A stretch of DNA of 64,000 nucleotides from Methylocaldum sp. 14B. GTDB lineage: Bacteria; Pseudomonadota; Gammaproteobacteria; Methylococcales; Methylococcaceae. The position numbers and the translations under genes were made by a program. Where the stretch lies: the NCBI RefSeq assembly GCF_002005105.1, contig NZ_MSCV01000017.1, forward strand, positions 1 to 64,000, in the 5' to 3' direction. The notes beneath the pieces are model-generated. The model made no database searches, had not been told where the DNA came from, and saw only the letters and a list, made by a program, of their open reading frames with translations. The first letter of the stretch is position 1; each line of letters begins with the position of its first letter. Shown piece after piece: positions 17,396-26,924 of this stretch.

Positions 17396-19189
17396 TTAAG
17401 TCGTTTCGCCTTTTTCTCCCTCTTGCGGACGGCGAAGGCGTATACCGAGTTCGCGGAGCTGAGCGTCGGTGACCATGGCCGGAGCGTCGATCATCGGGCA
17501 CCAGGCCGATTGAGTTTTGGGGAAGGCCATGACTTCGCGTATCGATGTCGCGCCGCTCATAAGCATAACCAGCCGGTCCAGACCGAAGGCCAAGCCGCCA
17601 TGAGGCGGCGCTCCATACCGGAGCGCATTGAGCAGGAAACCGAATTTTTGTTGGGCCTCTTCATCTCCGATCCCGAGCAGCTCAAACGCGGCTTTCTGCA
17701 TGTCGGTACGGTGGATACGTATGGAGCCACCGCCGATTTCAGTGCCGTTCAGCACCATGTCGTAGGCTCGGGAAAGGGCGCGGCCGGGATCGGACTGAAG
17801 CTCCTCGAGGCTGCATTTCGGAGCGGTAAACGGGTGGTGCAGTGCGAACCAACGGGCTTCCTTTTCATCCCATTCGAACATGGGAAAATCGACCACCCAT
17901 AGCGGCTTCCAGCCTTTGTCCACGAGTCCGCGGTCTTGGCCTAGCTTCAGGCGCAGGGCGCCTATCGCTTCGTTGACGATTTTGGTTTTGTCGGCGCCGA
18001 AGAAAATGATGTCGCCGGTTTCCGCCTCGACTCGATCTAGGATGCCGCGCACGGCTTCCGCAGGAAGGAATTTGACGATCGGCGATTGCAAGCCTTCGAC
18101 TCCGGCGCTGCGGTCGACGACCTTAATGTAGGCTAGGCCCTTGGCGCCGTATATGGCGACATACTGGGTCAGATCGTCGATCTCCTTGCGGGACAAATTG
18201 GCGCCGCCGGGGAGTTTAAGCGCCACGACTCTCCCATCTGGTTCCTTGGCGGGACCGGCGAACACTTTGAATTCCGCTTGTGCGACCAAGTCCGCGATAT
18301 CGACCAATTCGAGCGGGATGCGCAAATCCGGCTTGTCCGAACCGTAGCGTTGCATGGCTTCCGCATAAGTCAACCGGGGGAAGGGATTGGGCAACTCGAC
18401 GTGCAAAACGTCGGTGAACAGCTGCCGAATCATGTCCTCCATGAGATACATGATCTGGCTTTCGTCCATGAAGGAGGTTTCGATGTCGAGCTGCGTGAAC
18501 TCCGGCTGGCGATCGGCGCGAAGATCCTCATCCCGGAAGCAGCGTACCACCTGATAATAGCGATCCATGCCGGAAATCATCAGCAGCTGTTTGTACAGCT
18601 GCGGAGACTGCGGCAGGGCGAAGAAGTGGTTCGGGTGAGTTCGGCTCGGGACCAGATAATCCCGCGCGCCCTCCGGGGTCGCTTTGGTCAGGAAAGGAGT
18701 TTCGATCTCGTAGAACCCGTGATGATCAAGAAATTGTCTTAGAAAGCGTACAACGTCGCGCCGCATCTTCATGCGATGCTGCATCACCGGACGGCGCAAA
18801 TCGATGTAGCGGAAACGCAGACGGGTTTCCTCGCTGACTTCGATTTCGCTTTCCAACGGAAACGGGGGCGTTTCGGCTTTGTTGAGGATTTCCAACCGCG
18901 TAGCCAGAACCTCGATTTTGCCCGTCGGCAAATTCGGGTTTTCCGTGCCGGCGGGGCGGAGGCGAACCGTGCCGTGCACTTTAAGCACGTATTCGCTGCG
19001 AACCGTCTCTGCCAGCTTGAAGGCTTCCGCATAATCGGGATCGAATACGACCTGAACAAGGCCTTCTCGGTCGCGGAGATCGATAAATATCACGCCGCCG
19101 TGGTCGCGGCGGCGGTGAACCCAGCCACAGAGGTCCACGTCCTGATTCAAATGGCTTTCCGTCAATTCTCCACATCTGTGGCTACGCAT
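17396..19189 (-). CDS. aspS: Aspartate-tRNA ligase (likely non-discriminating)
   Basis: A 597-residue class II synthetase of bacterial type. The N-terminal anticodon-binding OB domain begins [20 protein letters not shown]. The catalytic domain has motif 2 ([20 protein letters not shown]), the GAD insertion, and motif 3 ([16 protein letters not shown]) near the C-terminus. I chose ATG 19189 because family members start at this M-R-x-x-x-C-G; the frame extends nine codons upstream. Residues His30 and Gly81 match the His31/Gly82 positions linked to relaxed tRNA recognition in Pseudomonas aeruginosa AspRS. This protein may therefore also charge tRNA-Asn with aspartate, which would require GatCAB elsewhere. 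Confidence 0.95.
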   Translation of the reverse strand: MRSHRCGELTESHLNQDVDLCGWVHRRRDHGGVIFIDLRDREGLVQVVFDPDYAEAFKLAETVRSEYVLKVHGTVRLRPAGTENPNLPTGKIEVLATRLEILNKAETPPFPLESEIEVSEETRLRFRYIDLRRPVMQHRMKMRRDVVRFLRQFLDHHGFYEIETPFLTKATPEGARDYLVPSRTHPNHFFALPQSPQLYKQLLMISGMDRYYQVVRCFRDEDLRADRQPEFTQLDIETSFMDESQIMYLMEDMIRQLFTDVLHVELPNPFPRLTYAEAMQRYGSDKPDLRIPLELVDIADLVAQAEFKVFAGPAKEPDGRVVALKLPGGANLSRKEIDDLTQYVAIYGAKGLAYIKVVDRSAGVEGLQSPIVKFLPAEAVRGILDRVEAETGDIIFFGADKTKIVNEAIGALRLKLGQDRGLVDKGWKPLWVVDFPMFEWDEKEARWFALHHPFTAPKCSLEELQSDPGRALSRAYDMVLNGTEIGGGSIRIHRTDMQKAAFELLGIGDEEAQQKFGFLLNALRYGAPPHGGLAFGLDRLVMLMSGATSIREVMAFPKTQSAWCPMIDAPAMVTDAQLRELGIRLRRPQEGEKGETT

Positions 19190-19255
19190 TGCTATATCTC
19201 TAAATTCGAACGACAAAAACGAAAATATTACGGGTCTGGCTATCGATGTACAAGT

Positions 19256-19543
19256 TTACGAGGCCGCATCCGCAGTCGACTTTTGGGTTTCCTTCTTGGC
19301 CGTCGACGAATCCGATTTACCGTCGGAAGTGTCGCCGGCCAGGTTCTTTTTCTTGTCTTTTCCGCCCTTGAAGTCCGTTTCATACCAGCCACCCCCCTTC
19401 AGTCGGAAACCGGCGGCCGATACCAATTTATTCAATTCGAGATCGCCGCATGCGGGGCATTCTTTCAAAGGATCGTCGCTGATTTTCTGGATGGCTTCGA
19501 ATTCGTGGCCGCACGATTTGCATTGGTATTCATAGATAGGCAT
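19256..19543 (-). CDS. FmdB-family zinc-ribbon regulatory protein
   Basis: A 95-residue protein beginning MPIYEYQCKSCGHEFEA, the diagnostic FmdB start, with a CX2C pair at residues 8-11 and a second CPACG pair near residue 34 that together form a zinc ribbon. From about residue 60 the chain becomes low-complexity (Lys/Ser/Thr/Asp-rich). The gene is 66 bases upstream of aspS, an arrangement common in beta- and gammaproteobacteria. Its molecular role is not well established. Confidence 0.88.
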   Translation of the reverse strand: MPIYEYQCKSCGHEFEAIQKISDDPLKECPACGDLELNKLVSAAGFRLKGGGWYETDFKGGKDKKKNLAGDTSDGKSDSSTAKKETQKSTADAAS

Positions 19544-19708
19544 GGAAAACTCCTCGTTTGATCTGAAACAGGCGCTTGTAATATGAGGGTTTAGGACGAG
19601 TTTTCAAGGACAATGTTCCATGATCCGGGAAACGGCATTTGACCGCTCAGGTGCCCCCAAAAGCCCGATGAATACGGCCGTTTCGCGGATGATAGGCTGT
19701 CCGCAAGA

Positions 19709-19942
19709 TTATGGATCAGGCAGGTAACCCGAATAGTCGCTCGATAGCGGTGTTTCCGTGTCCGGCGAGTCGGGATCCGCCGGCTCACCCGCTATGGCAT
19801 AGGACGCTGAGGCCCATTCGCCTAGATCGATCAATTTGCAGTACTCGCTGCAAAATGGCTTAAACCGATGGGTTTCGCTCCAGGCGACTGGCTTTCGACA
19901 ACGAGGACATTTAACGATTTTATATGAAAGTGCGTCGGACAA
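19709..19942 (-). CDS. yacG: YacG-type DNA gyrase inhibitor / zinc-ribbon protein
   Basis: A 77-residue protein with the YacG layout: [10 protein letters not shown] (CX2C) near residue 12 and [21 protein letters not shown] (CX3C plus the invariant LIDLGEWA helix) near residues 30-50, then an acidic disordered tail. Family members bind zinc, and the E. coli protein inhibits DNA gyrase. It follows zapD with a 9-base gap, in the usual pilD-coaE-zapD-yacG neighbourhood. Confidence 0.92.
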   Translation of the reverse strand: MSDALSYKIVKCPRCRKPVAWSETHRFKPFCSEYCKLIDLGEWASASYAIAGEPADPDSPDTETPLSSDYSGYLPDP

Positions 19943-19951
19943 ACTCGCTCG

Positions 19952-20746
19952 TCACAATAAGCAGCAGGTTAACTGGAAAGTAATATCGTCTTGGCATTGG
20001 GTCGGCCGTTCAACCGTGTCGGGAATCATGAAGCGCACGGTGAACCGGTGCTTGCCTCCGCTGATTTCCGCAAAATAAGGTTGCGAACGCCTCACGCCTA
20101 CGCGTAGCAGTTGAAACGGCAGGGTGTGGTCCAGGCTTTTCTGAAAGAAGCCGCCGCTAGCCTGTTCATCGGTCGGTGCGGCACTGGTCCGTATGAAATT
20201 CAGCAAAATATCGATAGCCGAGCGTATGAGACGAAACGGCTCCAACCAACTTTCGAGATCGTGCCGGCGTGTGTGGTCGTCGAGTTTAAGCCAGTAATGA
20301 AAGGCCGGTAAATCGAAAGAACAAGTTCCGCCCGGAATGGTGCTGCGCTGAGAGATGCTCTTGAAAAGCTCGTTTTCCATCAGAGAGAGGCCGAGCTTGC
20401 CGGGAACCGCATAAAGCTCTTTGCTTAATTTATCGAGCTTCGTCAGGACCTTATCCAGCTTAGCGTGATCGATGTCTTGATTGTGCGCCATTCGCGTCAG
20501 CACCGCAGCATGGCGATCCAACTCCTTTAATGTTTCCGACTTCAGATCATTGCGGCTAAAGAGCGTTAGGACATCCAGCAGCGTTGAAATGACTGCCCGA
20601 CTGTCCCAAATCGAATTGCCGGCCATGAAATGGTCAAGCTGCTGAAAGAGTTGCTCAAGCCTCATGAATACGCGTATGCGCTCATTTAGCGGGAACTCGT
20701 AAATAATGGAATCGCTCAAGGCGGGAGTTTCGGCAATCGATAGCAT
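19952..20746 (-). CDS. zapD: Cell division protein ZapD
   Basis: A 264-residue FtsZ-bundling protein. The family opening IIYEFPLNERIRVFMRLEQL sits at about residues 12-31, followed by the helical dimer domain. A beta-rich C-terminal domain ends in YFAEISGGKHRFTVRFM. The ATG at 20746 is preferred over an in-frame TTG three codons earlier. It acts in the cytoplasm at the division ring, cross-linking FtsZ filaments. It is flanked by coaE upstream, with a terminator-like hairpin between them, and by yacG downstream. Confidence 0.93.
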   Translation of the reverse strand: MLSIAETPALSDSIIYEFPLNERIRVFMRLEQLFQQLDHFMAGNSIWDSRAVISTLLDVLTLFSRNDLKSETLKELDRHAAVLTRMAHNQDIDHAKLDKVLTKLDKLSKELYAVPGKLGLSLMENELFKSISQRSTIPGGTCSFDLPAFHYWLKLDDHTRRHDLESWLEPFRLIRSAIDILLNFIRTSAAPTDEQASGGFFQKSLDHTLPFQLLRVGVRRSQPYFAEISGGKHRFTVRFMIPDTVERPTQCQDDITFQLTCCLL

Positions 20747-20777
20747 AATAAACAATCCGATCCAGGATTTATGAAAG

Positions 20778-20797
20778 GGTGTCCGTTGGCGGACACC
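20778..20797. terminator. Hairpin between coaE and zapD
   Basis: GGTGTCCG (20778-20785) and CGGACACC (20790-20797) form a perfect 8-bp stem with a TTGG loop. In the minus direction, coaE ends 70 bases before it, and the stem is followed by a pyrimidine-rich CTTTCAT stretch. This fits a weak intrinsic terminator or an RNA-stabilising hairpin. The plus-side flank ATTTTCGTTT could also serve in the opposite direction. Confidence 0.55.
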
Positions 20798-20866
20798 ATT
20801 TTCGTTTATCCCGGAGATTAGTCAATACTACCTTTTGCGCTTGCTCTTGTGTAAGAATTATTCGGA

Positions 20867-21460
20867 TTACTGCCCACCGAGTGCGAGATAGAGTTGGTGT
20901 AATTCTTCGATACGGTCCGATAGAGCAGCTTCATCGACCATGTTCTCGAGCACGTCGTCTGCTGCTTCCAGCCGTTCGGTGCGGCTGGCTTGGGACGCCA
21001 TGATTTTCTCGATTTCCCTATCGCTCAATCCATCGCGGAGCCTGACGCGCTGCCGTTGCGTTTCTTCTGAACAATCGACGACCAGCAATCTATCCACGAA
21101 ATGCCTTTGGCCGGTTTCCAGAAGCAGGGGAACGACCACGATACAGTAAGGTGCCGAAAGAGTCGCAATTCGTCGGCCGATCTCGGAATACACCAGGGGA
21201 TGCAGCAGGGTCTCGATCCAGCGTTTTTCTTCGGGATTGGAAAAGACGATTTCTCGCAATCTTGCCCGATCGAGACAGCCATCTTTTAGAATCGCCGCCC
21301 CGAAGTGCTGCTTGATCGCCTCGAATGCCGGTCGATTCGGTTCGACCAACTCGCGGGCGATGACGTCCGCGTCCAGAATTGGAACGCCCTTGGCGGCGAA
21401 TAATCTGGCAACCGTGCTTTTACCGCAACCGATTCCGCCGGTCAAACCGATGACAAGCAT
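20867..21460 (-). CDS. coaE: Dephospho-CoA kinase
   Basis: A 197-residue P-loop kinase for the last step of coenzyme A synthesis (ATP plus dephospho-CoA). The start MLVIGLTGGIGCGKSTVA carries the Walker A motif at residues 8-15. It is followed by DADVIARELVEP and HPLVYSEIGRR, both typical of CoaE, and a DRLLVVDCSEETQ lid region. It starts 6 bases after the pilD stop, continuing the pilB-pilC-pilD-coaE operon. Confidence 0.95.
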   Translation of the reverse strand: MLVIGLTGGIGCGKSTVARLFAAKGVPILDADVIARELVEPNRPAFEAIKQHFGAAILKDGCLDRARLREIVFSNPEEKRWIETLLHPLVYSEIGRRIATLSAPYCIVVVPLLLETGQRHFVDRLLVVDCSEETQRQRVRLRDGLSDREIEKIMASQASRTERLEAADDVLENMVDEAALSDRIEELHQLYLALGGQ

Positions 21461-21466
21461 GGGGGC

Positions 21467-22348
21467 TCAGCCGGAAATTCCCGCGAAACGCATATAAGCG
21501 GCGTTTATGTCATGGCCCCACAGCAGGGCAATCCATCCGGCAATGGCTAAATAAGGGCCGAATGGTATGGGAATGCTGCGGTCGTGCCTGAGAACGGCGA
21601 TCATGGCTATCCCGATGATGGCCCCGACCAAGGATGAGAGCAGCACTATGGTCGGCAAAAGGCCCCATCCCAACCACGCGCCGAGCATGGCGAGCAGTTT
21701 GAAATCGCCGTATCCTATCCCTTCTTTGCCGGTCGCGATCCTGAACAAGTGGTATACCAGCCAAAGGCTTAGATAGCCGAAGATGGCCCCCAGTATACTC
21801 GAGGAGCTGTCTGTAAAAATGTTGAACAGGCTAAGAAACAGTCCTGCCCATAGGATAGGTAAGGTAATCGCATCGGGAAGCAGTTGACGATCGAAGTCGA
21901 TAAAACTCAAGCAAACTAGACTCCAGCTGAGGATCAGTGCCGATGCGGTTTGCCAAGTGAAACCGAAGTGCCAGGCAACGGCGACAGAAATCGCGGCGGT
22001 CAGCGCTTCGATGGCCGGGTAGCGAAAGGGGATTGGTATTCGACACCCGGCACATCGTCCTCTAAGCAGTAGGTAACTGACGACCGGGATGTTTTCCCAA
22101 GCGCGGATCGGCCGATTGCACTGTGGACAACGTGAACCCGGAACGAGCAAATTGTAGGCCTCGTCCGGCTCCGATTCGGGTTCGAGATCGAGATAGGTTT
22201 TACACTCCCGCCGCCAGGTTTTTTCCAGCATTATCGGCAAGCGGTGAATGACTACGTTCAGGAAACTGCCGACCACGAGCCCCAGAACGCCGATGACGGT
22301 CAAGAACAAAGCTGGATTTTCGGCCAATAACTGGATGAGTGGCGCCAC
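21467..22348 (-). CDS. pilD: Type IV prepilin peptidase / N-methyltransferase
   Basis: A 293-residue polytopic aspartic protease. After the first membrane span (GVLGLVVGSFLNVVIHRLP) comes the cytoplasmic zinc domain with two CX2C pairs (CPQCNRP, CAGCRIP). The two catalytic aspartates lie in SFIDFDRQLLPDAITLP and GYGDFKLLAMLGAWLG. It cleaves and N-methylates pilins at the inner membrane. I chose GTG at 22348, 16 bases after pilC and preceded by GAGGAAATTCCGAG; the frame upstream runs through the end of pilC without similarity. Confidence 0.94.
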   Translation of the reverse strand: MAPLIQLLAENPALFLTVIGVLGLVVGSFLNVVIHRLPIMLEKTWRRECKTYLDLEPESEPDEAYNLLVPGSRCPQCNRPIRAWENIPVVSYLLLRGRCAGCRIPIPFRYPAIEALTAAISVAVAWHFGFTWQTASALILSWSLVCLSFIDFDRQLLPDAITLPILWAGLFLSLFNIFTDSSSSILGAIFGYLSLWLVYHLFRIATGKEGIGYGDFKLLAMLGAWLGWGLLPTIVLLSSLVGAIIGIAMIAVLRHDRSIPIPFGPYLAIAGWIALLWGHDINAAYMRFAGISG

Positions 22349-22364
22349 CTCGGAATTTCCTCGA

Positions 22365-23579
22365 TCAGACGACTGAGCCGAGCTTGAATATCGGCAAGTA
22401 CATGGCGACCACCAAACCGCCGACAACGACGCCCAAGAACGCCATGATCATGGGCTCAAGAAGGCTGCTGAGCGAATCGACAGCGTTGTCCACTTCCTCC
22501 TCGTAGAAGTCCGCCACTTTGGCGAGCATGCTGTCCAAAGAGCCGGATTCCTCTCCGATTGCGACCATTTGTATGACCATGTTGGGAAACAGGTTTGCCT
22601 GTCGCATGCTCAGTTGAAGCTGATGTCCGGTGGCGACTTCGTCTCGCATCCGAAGGACGGCATTGGAATAAATGATATTACCGGTAGCACCTGCCACGGA
22701 CTTCAGTGCCTCGACCAAGGGGACGCCGGCTGCCGACATGGTGGCCAAGGTCCGGGCGAAACGGGAAATCGCCGCCTTATGCAGAATGGTGCCGATCGCC
22801 GGTATGTGCAGGGAAAATCTATCGAGGGCCTGATTGAACGCGGCCGAGCGCTGTTTGAGCTTCACGAACACAAAGCCGACGGCAACGAGAACTCCCAATA
22901 CGATATACCACGATGCCTGTAGAAACCGGGACATCTCGATGACCATTTGAGTAAATGCCGGGAGGTCCGCGCCAAAACCCTTGAACAATTCCTCGAACGT
23001 CGGTACCACGAAGATCAGCAGGATGGCCGTTACGATACAGGCAACCACGATGACGGCTGTGGGATAAGTCAAGGCTTTTTTGATCTTGGCCTTCAGCGAT
23101 TCGGTTTTTTCCTTGTATTCCGCTATCTTGTGCAGCAGCGTTTCGAGAACGCCGGCTTGCTCGCCGGCATGCACAAGGCTGCAGAATAGCTCGTCAAAAT
23201 AAATCGGATGCTTTCCCAAGGCTTCGGCAAGCGGACTGCCTCCTTCGACGTCGGCCTTGATGCCCATGATCAGTTCCTGCATGCTTGGATTCTCGTGGCC
23301 ACGCCCGACAATGTCAAAGGCTTGAACCAGCGGTACCCCTGCACTCATCATCGTCGCGAGCTGTCGGCTGAATACGGCGATGTCTTTGGTCGTGATTTTC
23401 TTCTTTCGCGCACTGAAGAGCGGTTTGGGCTTTTTCTTGATCTTGATGACTTTGATGCCCTGGCGTCGGAGTTCGGCCTTGGCCGTAGTTTCTGTGCGCG
23501 CGGACAGTTCCCCTTTGATTCGCCCGCCGGTACGGTCGGCGCCTTCCCAAATAAACAGAACGAGTTCTTCTTTTGCCAT
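22365..23579 (-). CDS. pilC: Type IV pilus inner-membrane platform protein PilC
   Basis: A 404-residue GspF-family protein with two repeated T2SSF domains (about residues 70-195 and 275-398). Each contains the FSRQLATMMSAGVPLVQA / FARTLATMSAAGVPLVEA element, and three membrane spans are visible. It couples the PilB motor to the pilus rod. ATG 23579 lies 5 bases after the pilB stop; the frame is open upstream but only as an antiparallel or out-of-frame part of pilB. Confidence 0.95.
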   Translation of the reverse strand: MAKEELVLFIWEGADRTGGRIKGELSARTETTAKAELRRQGIKVIKIKKKPKPLFSARKKKITTKDIAVFSRQLATMMSAGVPLVQAFDIVGRGHENPSMQELIMGIKADVEGGSPLAEALGKHPIYFDELFCSLVHAGEQAGVLETLLHKIAEYKEKTESLKAKIKKALTYPTAVIVVACIVTAILLIFVVPTFEELFKGFGADLPAFTQMVIEMSRFLQASWYIVLGVLVAVGFVFVKLKQRSAAFNQALDRFSLHIPAIGTILHKAAISRFARTLATMSAAGVPLVEALKSVAGATGNIIYSNAVLRMRDEVATGHQLQLSMRQANLFPNMVIQMVAIGEESGSLDSMLAKVADFYEEEVDNAVDSLSSLLEPMIMAFLGVVVGGLVVAMYLPIFKLGSVV

Positions 23580-23584
23580 AAGAC

Positions 23585-25300
23585 TTAATCTCGCGTGACG
23601 CGGTCGATTTCTTCCAGACTGGTAATGCCCGACTTGATTTTTCGAAGCCCCGATTCCCTCAGGTCCGCCACACCCTCCGCTTTCGCTTGTTCGCCGAGCT
23701 GAAGGACGTTCCCGCCCTCCAGAATGATGCGGTTGATGGATTCGGAAATGGGCATGACCTGATAAATGCCGACGCGGCCCTTGTATCCCTTTACGCATTT
23801 ATCGCAGCCGACCGGTCCGAAAACCGTAAAACTGCCCAGCTCTTCTTCTCGAAACCCGGCCTCCAGCAAAACCTCCGGAGGGAGGTCCTCTTCCTTCTTG
23901 CAATGCTCGCAAAGCCGCCTGGCCAGCCGCTGCGCCATGATGAGCAACACCGAGGAAGCGATGTTGAATGCAGGGATGCCCATTTGCATCAAGCGGTTGA
24001 GCGTTTGGGGCGCATCGTTGGTGTGCAGGGTGGAAAGCACCAAATGGCCGGTTTGTGCGGCTTTGACCGCAATCTCGGCCGTTTCCAGGTCGCGAATTTC
24101 GCCTACCATGATGACGTCCGGGTCCTGCCGCAGGAATGCCCGGAGCGCCTCGGCAAAAGTCAGGCCGGTTTTGACGTTGACATTGACCTGATTGATGCCG
24201 GGCACGGTGATTTCCACCGGATCCTCTGCCGTCGAGATATTGCGGTCGGCCGTATTCAGGATATTGAGCCCGGTGTAGAGACTGACCGTTTTACCGCTCC
24301 CGGTGGGCCCCGTAACCAGAATCATCCCATAGGGCTTATTGATGGCGCTCAGGAAGTTTTGCTGCTGCTCCGGTTCGAAGCCGAGCTTTTCGATTCCGAT
24401 TTGGGCCGCGGTCGGATCGAGGATACGGAGTACGATTTTTTCGCCGAATAGCGTCGGACAGGTATTGACGCGGAAATCGATGGCGCGAGTCCTGGACAAT
24501 GCCATCTTGATGCGGCCGTCCTGAGGGATGCGCCGCTCGGCGATGTCCATTCGCGACATGACCTTCAGGCGCGCCGCGACCCGCCCTGAGAGGTTGACCG
24601 GAAGGCTTGTGACCTCGTGGAGCATGCCGTCGTGACGAAAGCGGACGCGGAAGTTTTTTTCGTAAGGCTCGAAATGGATATCGGAAGCGCCTTTCTTGAT
24701 GGCGTCGAGGAGAAACTTGTTGACTAATCGGACAATCGGGGCGTCATCGATATCCGAGGATTCGCCTTCGGAGGGCTGATCGATTTCATCGCCGCCGGTA
24801 ATCCGGAGATTGTCGAGATCGGCATCCACCAAGTCTTTGAACGAGATGTCGGCTGCTTCCAGGGCCTGGTCGATCATCCGCGTCAGTTTGTCTTCCTCTA
24901 CGATGACGCTTTCGGTGCTGGACCGGGTGTGAAATTTGATCTCGTCCAGAGCTTGGAGATTGGTGGGATCGGCGAGCCCGAGATACAGGCGGTTCCCGCG
25001 CTTGAACAGCGGCAGGACATGGTGCTGGCGGATCAGCTTCTCGCTGACGGCCCTGGTCGGCATCATGTCCGGAGATATCGCATCCAGGTCGAATAGAGGA
25101 ATTCCGTATTCTTTGGATGCTACGCATGCAATGGATAGGCTATCGAGAATCTTGTTGCCGACCAGATAGCTTACGAAATGGGTTTTTTTTTGAAGAGCGC
25201 TGTCGAGATGAAGATGTGCATCGGATTCCGTCAACAGCCCTTCCTTGACCAGGCTTTTGGCCAGTCCGCTGAGTTGCAATTTCGTCGCCGTGATTGCCAT
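23585..25300 (-). CDS. pilB: Type IV pilus assembly ATPase PilB
   Basis: A 571-residue secretion-type ATPase. An N-terminal GspE-N-like domain (residues 1-150, degenerate for the c-di-GMP-binding motifs) precedes the motor domain. The motor has Walker A GPTGSGKTVSLY, an Asp box (STAEDPVEI), Walker B VIMVGEIRDLETAEIA and a His box (LSTLHTNDAPQTLNRL). The tetracysteine zinc site CEHCKKEE...CDKCVKGYKGRVGIYQ lies near residues 460-505. It powers pilus extension. No pilA gene is seen in this window. Confidence 0.95.
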   Translation of the reverse strand: MAITATKLQLSGLAKSLVKEGLLTESDAHLHLDSALQKKTHFVSYLVGNKILDSLSIACVASKEYGIPLFDLDAISPDMMPTRAVSEKLIRQHHVLPLFKRGNRLYLGLADPTNLQALDEIKFHTRSSTESVIVEEDKLTRMIDQALEAADISFKDLVDADLDNLRITGGDEIDQPSEGESSDIDDAPIVRLVNKFLLDAIKKGASDIHFEPYEKNFRVRFRHDGMLHEVTSLPVNLSGRVAARLKVMSRMDIAERRIPQDGRIKMALSRTRAIDFRVNTCPTLFGEKIVLRILDPTAAQIGIEKLGFEPEQQQNFLSAINKPYGMILVTGPTGSGKTVSLYTGLNILNTADRNISTAEDPVEITVPGINQVNVNVKTGLTFAEALRAFLRQDPDVIMVGEIRDLETAEIAVKAAQTGHLVLSTLHTNDAPQTLNRLMQMGIPAFNIASSVLLIMAQRLARRLCEHCKKEEDLPPEVLLEAGFREEELGSFTVFGPVGCDKCVKGYKGRVGIYQVMPISESINRIILEGGNVLQLGEQAKAEGVADLRESGLRKIKSGITSLEEIDRVTRD

Positions 25301-25413
25301 GAGATTTAATGCTACGGACAGCTATGCATCGCATTGTTGGAAAGCCTCGATAATATTAGTCGATGCATGGGCTTTATCCAGTTTGCTCGGACGGAGCCGC
25401 TTGATGGTGAGGA

Positions 25414-26910
25414 TCAGCGCGCTTGAAGAAGCTTCAAGGCAATATTGGCCTGCATGGTCAACTGACGGAAACTGTCGAAAACCTCACGGGTAATCGGTTC
25501 TTTGCTGAACGCGCGGTCGGCATAGAAGAGTCCTATGACCCGCTTGTCGTAGCTGACCGGGGAGAGGCAGCAGTCGTGCTGGCCGAACTGCGCAATGACC
25601 TCTCCGGTAAATAACCGCTGTGTTTCGGTGTCGGCACCGCGAGCCCAAAAATACTCGTTCTTCTCCAGCACGTTCGAAAAAATGTTGGGCGACGAACCGG
25701 CAATGCCGATTTGCAGTTGTCCGCGCGATTCAACCGACGGCCAGCCGAGCGCGAACTTTTCCTTGAGACGTTTGCGATCGGGCGTCAACAGCGCGAAAAG
25801 GACCCGATCCATGCCTAAAGCCCGATAAATTCCCTCCAAGATCATTTCGAGAACCAGGTTCACGTTGAACTCGCCGCACAAGAGATTGGTCACGTCCTGC
25901 ATGATTTGTATCAGGCTGGTGTCGTCCCTCGGCGCTAGATCATCGGTCTGACGCTGTTTGCCCGTTGGCCCCCGATCTGTGCCGGGGATATAGGGTGTGA
26001 CTTGATGGGCTCCGGATTGCTTGGCGAGTCTTATCGCACTTTCCGCGTTATCCTGCAATATCGTGAGCAAATGGCGTTCCGGCTTTCCCGTCAGCTCAGC
26101 CATTCGGTAAATGCAGCGCCTGATTTCTTCGGTGTTCCACCCTTGAGGTGAATTTCTGGCGACTTGATAACCGAGCTTGACGTACTCCGTGCGGGGTGAG
26201 TTGCCGGAAAATGCCTCTTCGATCAACCCGCCAAGTCCCCACGTTTTACTGAGGGAGGCGCCGAGATGAATGAGTTGAAATCCTAAAACGGTTTTTTCGG
26301 CTTTTTCGGCAGGTATTTTTTGCTGTTCCGTCAGTACCTGAATTTTTTCCCCGGCATCGTGTTCGAAGCACCAAAAGCCGATGTGGCCGATGTTGTGCAG
26401 CAGGGCAGCGACAAATACTTCCTCTGGCCGTGGATCGTTAAGCAAGATCGCGAGTGATTTCGCCTGTACTGCGCTGTGCAAGGCACAGGCGATTTCCCGG
26501 TTTACTTGGTGTTTGCGTTGTTTGGACAGAACCGTTTCGATGAACGAGCAGGCTAGTGCCAGTTCGCGGATGACATTGAGTCCCAGCAACACGATAGCCC
26601 GTGTAACGGTTGCCAGACGGATGCCGCTGGGGTTGTAGTGAGGACTGCTGGCGAACTTCAGCAGCCTGGCCGTGAGCCCCGGGTCTTCGAGAATGATCTT
26701 CGAAAGTTCGGATACTCCCGAACGTTTATCCTCGATGACTTGATTAAGACGCTGCGCGGTACGGGAAAAAATAGGCATTTCCTTGTCGCGCAGACAGTTG
26801 GTCCAATCCTCCAGAGTTGTCGGGCTTTCTCTTACGTTGGCCGCCGACGTTTCGCTGACTGACGCCTTTGCACCGTCTTCAGGTGTTTCTGCGGCCGGAT
26901 CATCGCGCAT
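25414..26910 (-). CDS. HDOD-domain and GAF-like signalling protein
   Basis: A 498-residue cytoplasmic protein. An HDOD domain spans about residues 40-245 (MPIFSRTAQRLNQVIEDKRS, SELSKIILEDPGLTARLLKF, AALLHNIGHIGF), where the catalytic HD pair of true HD phosphohydrolases is not kept. A GAF-like sensor domain spans about residues 325-495 (LIQIMQDVTNLLCGEFNVNL, ALGMDRVLFALLTPDRK). Such proteins act in signalling linked to motility and c-di-GMP. The gene lies between valS and pilB on the same strand, 14 bases after valS, with 113 bases before pilB. A role in pilus regulation is inference. Confidence 0.8.
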   Translation of the reverse strand: MRDDPAAETPEDGAKASVSETSAANVRESPTTLEDWTNCLRDKEMPIFSRTAQRLNQVIEDKRSGVSELSKIILEDPGLTARLLKFASSPHYNPSGIRLATVTRAIVLLGLNVIRELALACSFIETVLSKQRKHQVNREIACALHSAVQAKSLAILLNDPRPEEVFVAALLHNIGHIGFWCFEHDAGEKIQVLTEQQKIPAEKAEKTVLGFQLIHLGASLSKTWGLGGLIEEAFSGNSPRTEYVKLGYQVARNSPQGWNTEEIRRCIYRMAELTGKPERHLLTILQDNAESAIRLAKQSGAHQVTPYIPGTDRGPTGKQRQTDDLAPRDDTSLIQIMQDVTNLLCGEFNVNLVLEMILEGIYRALGMDRVLFALLTPDRKRLKEKFALGWPSVESRGQLQIGIAGSSPNIFSNVLEKNEYFWARGADTETQRLFTGEVIAQFGQHDCCLSPVSYDKRVIGLFYADRAFSKEPITREVFDSFRQLTMQANIALKLLQAR

Positions 26911-26924
26911 GATGACAGGTACCC

